Program-made: the position numbers and the translations under genes
Notes under the pieces: model-generated
Told to the model about the DNA's origin: nothing
The model's input: only the letters and a program-made list of their open reading frames with translations
Database searches by the model: none
Shown: positions 1 to 4,286 of the stretch, piece by piece
Layout of the letters: each line of letters opens with the position of its first letter
How positions within the stretch are numbered: position 1 is the first letter of the stretch
Assembly: GCA_902475375.1 (NCBI GenBank)
Contig: CABRZC010000112.1
Coordinates: 1 to 5,526 of the forward strand
Direction of reading: 5' to 3'
Length of the DNA stretch: 5,526 bases
DNA from: an uncultured Collinsella sp.
GTDB taxonomy: Bacteria; Actinomycetota; Coriobacteriia; Coriobacteriales; Coriobacteriaceae

Positions 1-25
1 CGGCATAGACCTTCTGGTCATGCCG
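1..25. terminator. Possible terminator hairpin at window edge
   Basis: The arms CGGCAT (1-6) and ATGCCG (20-25) pair perfectly. The stem continues with GACC (8-11) against GGTC (16-19) after one bulged A at 7, leaving a 4-nt loop. On the plus strand it is followed by a pyrimidine-rich run (TCCTCTTT, 26-33), so it could end a rightward gene lying left of the window. It could equally serve leftward transcripts from the RGG gene, because any T-tract on that side would lie outside the window. The direction is undecided. Confidence 0.35.
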
Positions 26-75
26 TCCTCTTTGAATGACAAGTTGTCGCTCTGGTGGGCACGCAGCGTCAACTA

Positions 76-103
76 GTTACGCGGTTTGGTAAAACCGCGT
101 AAC
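76..103 (-). terminator. Perfect 12-bp inverted repeat just after the RGG gene
   Basis: Positions 76-87 and 92-103 are exact reverse complements (arm GTTACGCGGTTT) around a 4-nt loop. Read on the minus strand, the hairpin begins 4 nt after the TAG stop of the RGG protein gene, which is where a terminator or 3'-end stabilising stem would sit. Neither strand has a proper T-tract after the stem; the minus strand continues TAGTTGACG. It is therefore either a weak or factor-assisted terminator, an mRNA 3'-end protector, or a copy of a dispersed intergenic repeat. A short CTAGTT/AACTAG pair (73-78 and 106-111) overlaps the stem and offers an alternative pairing. Confidence 0.5.
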
Positions 104-107
104 CCAA

Positions 108-1019
108 CTAGAAGCGGTTGCCGCGGAAGCCGCCGCCGTTGCGGCCGCCACGGTCGCCACCGCGACCGCCACGGTCGTTACCACGGTTGCCGCCAAAGCC
201 GCTACGGTTGCCACCGCGATCGCCATAGCCACCACGGTTGCCGCCAAAGCCGCCGCGACCGCCACGGTCGCCGCCACGGTCACCAAAACCGCCACGGCCG
301 CCACGATCGCCACCGCGACCGCCGCGGTCGCCACCACGGCCACCACGATCGCCAAAGCCGCCGCGACCGCCACGGTCGCCGCCACGGCCACCACGGTCGT
401 CACGGCCGCCGCGAGGACCGCGGTCCTCGTCCAGGCCCATGGCGACGAGCGGAGCGATAACCTTATCGAGAGCGGCCATCAGCTCGGTGGCCTCCTCGTA
501 AGAAAGCTCGGGCAGGAGCTTCTCCTTCTTGTTGGCAAGCTCGACCAGGCCCTCAGCGGCATCCTCGGCAGCGAAGACAACAATCTTGCGCATATCGCCC
601 TCGGCGTCGTCGATGCGGCCGACCAGATCGGCAGCCTCGGCCTCGGCCATCAGGCCATCGAGCTCACGGAGGCGCATGCCCAGCAGGTCGGACATTTCCT
701 TCTGCTCCATCTTGGGCTTGAGGTCAAGAAGCTTGATGGCGCGCTCGATGTTCGCCATGCGCTCGGCCTTGGCCTCCTCCTCCTTGGAAATAGCAAAGCG
801 ACGGCTACGCAGCAGGCGGGCGGCCTTCTGCATCTTGTCCATCAGCTCTTCGTCATCGTAATCAACGGCGGCCTCGACAACCTCGGCCTCCTCCTCGGCG
901 GAAACCTCGTCAGCAGCCTCAACCTCGGCAGCTTCGGTCTCCACGGTCTCGACTGCCTCGACCTCGGCAGCCATGGTCTCGTTCTCGGTCTCGTTCATGA
1001 TCTCTTCGTTCTCGGACAT
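108..1019 (-). CDS. MarR-like winged-helix protein with acidic N-terminus and RGG-repeat tail
   Basis: The 303-residue protein has three parts. Residues 1-60 are strongly acidic (runs of E, A, V and D) and probably disordered. Residues about 62-197 are helical and resemble a MarR-type winged helix: a helix-turn-helix-like stretch (about 103-126, with QKEMSDLLGMRLRELDGLM), then a wing containing D142-x-R144 followed by hydrophobic strand residues, then a long C-terminal helix (about 173-192) like the MarR dimer helix. Residues 200-303 are Gly, Arg, Asp, Asn and Phe only with few exceptions, including 19 RGG triplets, a pattern known from RNA-binding RGG boxes. The start ATG is preceded by AAGGAG with 4 nt spacing (1024-1029). 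The gene appears monocistronic. A nucleic-acid-binding role, for RNA and/or DNA, is inferred; the target is unknown. The MarR assignment rests on pattern only. An alternative is a ribosome- or RNA-associated protein whose helical core merely resembles the fold. Confidence 0.9.
   Translation of the reverse strand: MSENEEIMNETENETMAAEVEAVETVETEAAEVEAADEVSAEEEAEVVEAAVDYDDEELMDKMQKAARLLRSRRFAISKEEEAKAERMANIERAIKLLDLKPKMEQKEMSDLLGMRLRELDGLMAEAEAADLVGRIDDAEGDMRKIVVFAAEDAAEGLVELANKKEKLLPELSYEEATELMAALDKVIAPLVAMGLDEDRGPRGGRDDRGGRGGDRGGRGGFGDRGGRGGDRGGRGGDRGGRGGFGDRGGDRGGRGGFGGNRGGYGDRGGNRSGFGGNRGNDRGGRGGDRGGRNGGGFRGNRF
111..422 (-). repeat. Tandem degenerate RGG-coding repeats
   Basis: This stretch encodes residues 200-303 and is built from degenerate copies of 6- to 12-base units that read RGG, RGGD, RGGFGD or GGNRGG. 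The unit DRGGRGG recurs six times. On the plus strand it appears as repeated CCGCCACGGTCGCC-like blocks. The lack of stop codons in several frames here is a composition effect, which creates long shadow frames on both strands. The repeats could expand or contract by slippage or recombination, so the tail length may vary between strains. Confidence 0.9.
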
Positions 1020-1033
1020 GAGACTCCTTCTTG

Positions 1034-1111
1034 GCCCTCTCGGGCATCATCGCCCCATTCGCGGGGCCCGTCGCGCACTCTTTGCGCTTTAAACATTCAT
1101 GCCTCTCGGCA
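1034..1111 (-). promoter_or_regulatory. Three-stem-loop 5' leader of the RGG protein gene
   Basis: Read on the minus strand toward the start codon there are three small hairpins. The first is TGCC-GAGA-GGCA (1111 to 1100). The second is GCCCC with GGGGC around a 6-nt loop (1067 to 1052). The third is GCCC-GAGA-GGGC (1045 to 1034). The first and third share the same GAGA loop, a GNRA tetraloop. The last ends 4 nt before the AAGGAG ribosome binding site. No convincing -35/-10 pair was found upstream, so it is not certain that the first stem is transcribed. A post-transcriptional control role is inference. Confidence 0.45.
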
Positions 1112-1171
1112 AAACGTCCATTAGTTTATGGTGTCGCCATCCAATCTAGCTGCAGAATCTATGTGCACACA

Positions 1172-2587
1172 TTAATGCGACATGTGCGACTCACGACGAG
1201 CGTACACCAGCGACACCGCGAACCCGACCACGGCAATTACAGCCGCCACACGCACGGCAGTTACAAATCCAATCGCCTGGGCAACGTCGGTCGCAGCGCC
1301 AGCGGCGCCGGCGGTCGCAGCAGAACTCGAGAGCAGACCGATAAACAGCGACGGGCCAAACGATGCGGCAATCATGTTCCACGTGTTGAGCAATGCCGTT
1401 CCGTGAGGATGCTCAGCGGCAGGTAGCGTCTCCAAGCCGGCAGTCTGCGAGGGGCTTAGCACCAAACCGACTCCGGCATACACCACAACGGTCAGCGCCA
1501 CAACGACGCCGATGTTCATGCTTGCCGCCGTCATCGATATGGCAGTCTGCCCCACGGCAATCAGAGCAAAGCCAATCGGTAGCAGCGGCCATGCGCCACG
1601 GGCGTCCATCACTCGTCCGCCCACAATCGAGGTCACTGCGTTGCAGGCAATCGCCGGCAAAATGAGCAAGCCCGCAATAAGTGCGGTCATGCCGTATGCG
1701 CCCTCAAAATAGAGCGGCAACAAAACGCTCATCGAGAATGTCGTCATCATCGACACCACCACAAGCAGACACGCAGGCCAAAAACGAACGCTCGCCATGG
1801 GACGCACGTTAAGCACCGGATGCTCGAGCTTGAGCTGACGGGCCGCAAACAGGCCGAGCAGCACAACAGCGGCGAAGAACGTCACGATGCCGGCAATCAG
1901 ATTGGTCGAGAACTCGCCTACGGAATACACAAATGCCGTAATGCCGGCGGCGAGTAAAACAACCGACAGAATATCGAGCGTGGTGTTCGAGCGCTCCCCG
2001 ACATTCTGAACATGCTTTACGCCCGCCGCAGCGACCACAATGCCGCCCACCAGCGGCACTATGAACACCGCCCTCCAGCCAAACAACGTGCACATAAGAC
2101 CGCTGATCACGGGTCCAAACGCCGGTCCCAGCGTAATGCAGGCACCGCCCAAGCTCAGATACAGACCGAGCTTCTCGGGCGGAGCGCAAGACAGCACAAC
2201 GTTCATCATGAGCGGGAACAAGACGCCCGATCCCGCAGCCTGCAAAATACGACTTGGCAGCAAAACGCTAAACGACGGAGCGACCAGACACAGAACTTCG
2301 CCGGCGACCATGCATCCGCATGCGAAAAACAGCAGCTTGCGCGTCGAGAAACGGCCGGACAGGAAGGCCATGATGGCCGTAAAGATCGACGTCACGATCA
2401 TGTAGCCCGAGACGAGCCACTGCGCCGTGGTGGCACTCACCGAAAAGGCTGCCATAATGTCGTGCAACGCCACGTTAATGATGTTCTCGTTAAACGCGGC
2501 AACAAAGGCTGCAATATACATAACGACGAGAATCGCCGCAGTGGCCGATGGCGTTGCTTGAACTTGTTGCTGAGATTTGCTCCCCAT
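1172..2587 (-). CDS. MFS drug-efflux-type transporter (DHA2 family, 14 TM)
   Basis: This 471-residue inner-membrane protein has 14 evident hydrophobic segments, the count expected of the DHA2 (EmrB/QacA/LmrB-like) branch of proton-driven exporters. Visible family marks are NVAL at residues 38-41 in helix 1, R113-x-x-Q116-x-x-G119 in helix 4, and the antiporter motif C region with G154-P155 and G158-P159 in helix 5, followed by W171-R172. Two marks are off-type: the helix 1 acidic site is N-E-N (33-35) in place of the usual L-D-x-T, and loop 2-3 motif A is reduced to G78-R-F-S-T-R83-K84, lacking the usual Asp. The start at 2587 is chosen because AGGAAGG (2594-2600) sits 6 nt upstream and helix 1 follows directly. 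The open frame continues upstream to 2998, but that part is hydrophilic and antisense to the neighbouring gene. The substrate cannot be read from the sequence; a drug or small toxic compound is likely. It is divergent from the deformylase-like gene. Confidence 0.9.
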   Translation of the reverse strand: MGSKSQQQVQATPSATAAILVVMYIAAFVAAFNENIINVALHDIMAAFSVSATTAQWLVSGYMIVTSIFTAIMAFLSGRFSTRKLLFFACGCMVAGEVLCLVAPSFSVLLPSRILQAAGSGVLFPLMMNVVLSCAPPEKLGLYLSLGGACITLGPAFGPVISGLMCTLFGWRAVFIVPLVGGIVVAAAGVKHVQNVGERSNTTLDILSVVLLAAGITAFVYSVGEFSTNLIAGIVTFFAAVVLLGLFAARQLKLEHPVLNVRPMASVRFWPACLLVVVSMMTTFSMSVLLPLYFEGAYGMTALIAGLLILPAIACNAVTSIVGGRVMDARGAWPLLPIGFALIAVGQTAISMTAASMNIGVVVALTVVVYAGVGLVLSPSQTAGLETLPAAEHPHGTALLNTWNMIAASFGPSLFIGLLSSSAATAGAAGAATDVAQAIGFVTAVRVAAVIAVVGFAVSLVYARRESHMSH

Positions 2588-2595
2588 GCATTTCC

Positions 2596-2693
2596 TTCCT
2601 CTTGGAACGACAGTCGCATCGCCCCAGAGGAACAGTCCAGGGCGAAAAATGAGCCCTAGACTTACGCCAGACGCCGTACACGACGAATCTGGC
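2596..2693 (-). promoter_or_regulatory. Structured transporter leader: three tandem hairpins, last one abutting the RBS
   Basis: Read on the minus strand, hairpin A (2693 to 2666) pairs GCCAGA with TCTGGC, then CGTCG with CGGCG around a UGUA loop, with two unpaired Ts. Hairpin B (2661 to 2635) has a 9-bp stem (GTCTAGGGC with GCCCTGGAC, one U-G wobble) and a 9-nt U-rich loop. Hairpin C (2632 to 2596) pairs TTCCTCT with AGAGGAA, and after a bulged A pairs GGGGCGAT with GTCGTTCC including three wobbles, closing a 6-nt loop. The linkers between them are only 4 and 2 nt. The 3' arm of hairpin C contains the first five bases of the Shine-Dalgarno AGGAAGG, so folding should hinder ribosome entry. 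The wobble pairs favour an RNA-level structure over a DNA operator. No known riboswitch class is recognised. Confidence 0.6.
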
Positions 2694-2714
2694 AACATGG
2701 TCCAACGTTGAAAG

Positions 2715-2720
2715 ATTGTA
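2715..2720 (-). promoter_or_regulatory. Possible -10 box for the transporter
   Basis: On the minus strand these bases read TACAAT, five of six matching the sigma-70-type -10 consensus. They lie just upstream of the leader hairpins, which would put the transcript start near 2708 and give a leader of about 120 nt. No good -35 hexamer is found 16-18 nt upstream, so the call is tentative. Confidence 0.3.
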
Positions 2721-2721
2721 A

Positions 2722-2747
2722 CGCGGACGCGCAGCTTTCCTTCCGCG
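2722..2747. promoter_or_regulatory. Candidate operator dyad between divergent genes
   Basis: CGCGGA (2722-2727) and TCCGCG (2742-2747) are exact reverse complements separated by 14 bases. The dyad lies between the two possible divergent -10 boxes (2715-2720 minus, 2749-2754 plus), so a dimeric regulator bound here could affect both directions. The neighbouring LysR-type protein is the obvious candidate, although the dyad is not a clean T-N11-A site. Confidence 0.3.
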
Positions 2748-2748
2748 C

Positions 2749-2754
2749 TATTAT
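2749..2754 (+). promoter_or_regulatory. Possible -10 box for the deformylase-lysR operon
   Basis: TATTAT matches five of six bases of the -10 consensus and lies 38 nt upstream of the deformylase-like start codon, a typical distance. There is no recognisable -35 element at the usual spacing, which would fit an activator-dependent promoter or a false match. Confidence 0.35.
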
Positions 2755-2792
2755 TAAAAGTCCACGAAAGCATAAGACATGAGGAGCCCGCC

Positions 2793-3203
2793 ATGATTAA
2801 GCCCATCATGAAATCCGAGTTCTTTTTGCGCCTGCCTTCCGAAGACGCGGGACCCGACGATGCCGTGACCGGGCAGGATCTCCTGGATACACTCCACGAG
2901 CATGAGCACGAGTGCGTGGGGCTCGCCGCCAACATGATCGGTGTGCGCAAGCGCATCATCTGCGTAAAGGACGGCAACAGGACACTCCTGATGTACAACC
3001 CTCAAATTCTTGAGCAGGTCAATGCCTATCAGACGAGCGAAGGATGCCTCTCGCTGATCGGCGAGCGCCCCTGTACCCGCTATCGCCGCATTAAGGTTGA
3101 GTATTTGGACGAGAACTTCGTCCACCGCATCAAAAACTTCTCGGGCTACACCGCCGAGATCATCCAACACGAAATCGACCACTGCAACGGCGTCGTGGTT
3201 TAG
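2793..3203 (+). CDS. def: Short divergent peptide deformylase-like protein
   Basis: This 136-residue cytoplasmic protein belongs to the peptide deformylase family, metal enzymes that remove the N-formyl group from new proteins. Motif 2 is E83-G-C85-L-S, which supplies the Cys metal ligand. Motif 3 is H126-E127-I-D-H130, which supplies two His ligands and the catalytic Glu. Motif 1 is off-type: C41-V-G-L-A-A-N-M48 where classical enzymes have G-x-G-x-A-A-x-Q, so the conserved Gln, which contacts the reaction intermediate, is replaced by Met. The length is below the 150-190 residues of housekeeping enzymes because it stops right after motif 3, without the C-terminal extension. Similar short forms starting MIKPIM are known from gut Firmicutes. 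GAGGAG (2781-2786) lies 6 nt before the ATG. The lysR gene follows after 36 nt and is probably cotranscribed. It may be a second, specialised deformylase, or an enzyme acting on another substrate. Confidence 0.88.
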   Translation: MIKPIMKSEFFLRLPSEDAGPDDAVTGQDLLDTLHEHEHECVGLAANMIGVRKRIICVKDGNRTLLMYNPQILEQVNAYQTSEGCLSLIGERPCTRYRRIKVEYLDENFVHRIKNFSGYTAEIIQHEIDHCNGVVV

Positions 3204-3227
3204 GCCACCTGCCAAAATGAGGGTACC

Positions 3228-3237
3228 GGAGGCCTCC
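3228..3237 (+). promoter_or_regulatory. Palindromic ribosome binding site of lysR
   Basis: GGAGGCCTCC is a perfect 10-base palindrome. Its first half, GGAGG, is the Shine-Dalgarno sequence, 7 nt from the ATG at 3240. The two halves cannot fold on each other within one RNA because there is no loop, but they could pair between two transcripts. As a ribosome binding site it is well placed and decides the start codon. Confidence 0.7.
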
Positions 3238-3239
3238 CT

Positions 3240-4163
3240 ATGGATATCAGCCGCTTTGGCGAATTCGCCATCTTAGCCCAGTCACGCACGTTTCTTGATG
3301 CGGCGGAACTGCTTTTCATGTCGCAATCAACCCTCTCCAAGCACATCATGGCAATGGAGCGCGAACTCGGCTGCAAGCTCATCGATCGAAGCAAGCGCCA
3401 CGTAACACTCACCGCGCAAGGTGAAGCGCTTCTCCCCTATGCTCAAAAAATTGCGACGCTTCAGCATCGCTATCTTGCCGCCATTCAAATAGGTGCAGGT
3501 GAGCCGCTCGAGCACCTCACCGTAGGTTCTATCCCCATTATGGCCCCTTATGGGATCACGGACGCCGTCATCGATTTTCAGCAGGCGAACCCCTCATATT
3601 CTGTCGAGCTCATCGAAGGCGAGGGCGACACACTCAAGCGCATGCTCCTGCACGAGGACATTGACCTGGCCTTCATCCGTGACAGCGGCGCCATCGAGCC
3701 GGAGTTCAAAAAGATTCCCTTTACGACCGACCGGCTCGTGGCCGTCCTTCCGCTCGACCATCCACTCGCCGAATGTGACACCGTCGAGATAGACGACCTT
3801 ATCGACGAGAATTTCCTCATGCTTCCCCAAGGCTCGTTCGTAAGCGAGCTCGTCCTTTCCCTTTGTCGCGAAGCTGGATTTGGCCCACGTGTTACGTTCA
3901 CCGGCAAACGAGCCGAGAACATCATCTCCCTTGTCGCGCGCGGCGCCGGCGTCTCATTCCTCATGCGCAAGCCGGCGGAATCGCTCGCCAGCGGAAAGGT
4001 AGCCCTGGTGCCGCTCGAGCCCGCGACGACCTCCGAGGTCAGGCTCTACCTCAAGCGAAACGCCGCGCACTCGCAGGCTGTCGTCTCGTTCATTGGCTTC
4101 CTCCCCTACCGTCAGCTCCTGCAGGGCGACCGTACGTCTTCCACCGCGGCACGACCGTCATAA
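3240..4163 (+). CDS. LysR-family transcriptional regulator
   Basis: This 307-residue protein has the standard LysR layout and length. The N-terminal winged helix-turn-helix is clear (residues about 1-60): F18-x-x-A-A, then S28-Q-S-T-L-S-K-H recognition helix, M39-E40-x-E-L-G-x-x-L, R50 and V55-x-L-T-x-x-G61. A linker helix follows, then the effector-binding domain from about residue 90, starting LTVGSIP and containing E/DIDLAFI, LVAVLP, HPLA and the GAGVSFL element typical of the second subdomain. It should bind DNA as a tetramer and respond to a small ligand that cannot be named from the sequence. It starts 36 nt after the deformylase-like gene, on the same strand, so the two are likely one operon. 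The divergent transporter is a plausible target, as is its own promoter. The transcript probably ends at the hairpin at 4226-4266. Confidence 0.93.
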   Translation: MDISRFGEFAILAQSRTFLDAAELLFMSQSTLSKHIMAMERELGCKLIDRSKRHVTLTAQGEALLPYAQKIATLQHRYLAAIQIGAGEPLEHLTVGSIPIMAPYGITDAVIDFQQANPSYSVELIEGEGDTLKRMLLHEDIDLAFIRDSGAIEPEFKKIPFTTDRLVAVLPLDHPLAECDTVEIDDLIDENFLMLPQGSFVSELVLSLCREAGFGPRVTFTGKRAENIISLVARGAGVSFLMRKPAESLASGKVALVPLEPATTSEVRLYLKRNAAHSQAVVSFIGFLPYRQLLQGDRTSSTAARPS

Positions 4164-4225
4164 TCCCCGCTGCTCCACAACCGCAGACTTGTGTCCGCAA
4201 ACACGCTGACAACGGCACAAAACAC

Positions 4226-4266
4226 AAATATGCCTCGGGCGGCACGTCGCCGTCCGAGGCATATTT
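4226..4266. terminator. Bidirectional intrinsic terminator, 18-bp stem
   Basis: Positions 4226-4243 pair with 4249-4266 over 18 bp, with one G-U at 4239/4253, around a 5-nt loop ACGTC. The base of the stem is A/T-rich (AAATAT with ATATTT) and the upper stem is GC-rich, so each strand ends in its own T-run. The minus strand continues TTTGTGTTTTGTG, giving a good U-rich tail for the PTS gene. The plus strand tail (ATATTTAGTT) is shorter but suits lysR. It stands between convergent genes, 62 nt after the lysR stop and 20 nt beyond the PTS stop. Confidence 0.88.
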
Positions 4267-4286
4267 AGTTAAAGTGCGCAGACAGA

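Noticed and set aside
111..422. CRISPR-like or satellite array reading of the GC-rich repeats
   Set aside because: The units are short, degenerate and in frame with a coding sequence, with no regular spacers.
77..501. Open frames overlapping the RGG repeat region on both strands (Ala/Val-rich and Arg/His- or Pro/Arg-rich products)
   Set aside because: They arise from the stop-free, period-3 composition of the repeats. None has a good ribosome binding site or a recognisable domain, and the RGG frame has both.
1112..1171. Promoter for the RGG gene and terminator for the transporter gene
   Set aside because: Only weak matches were found (TAAACT near 1121-1126, and the small stem ATGG/CCAT at 1128-1140), with no proper -35 or T-tract, so neither is called.
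2588..2998. N-terminal extension of the transporter frame (137 residues more, to a Met codon at 2998)
   Set aside because: The extension is hydrophilic, would run antisense through the deformylase-like gene, and the start at 2587 has a well-placed Shine-Dalgarno and begins right before helix 1.
2754..3215. Minus-strand open frame antisense to the deformylase-like gene
   Set aside because: The plus-strand frame has clear catalytic motifs; the antisense product resembles nothing known and is a codon-bias shadow.
3578..3970. Minus-strand open frames antisense to the LysR gene
   Set aside because: They lie wholly inside an unambiguous LysR coding sequence and show no domain or upstream signals.
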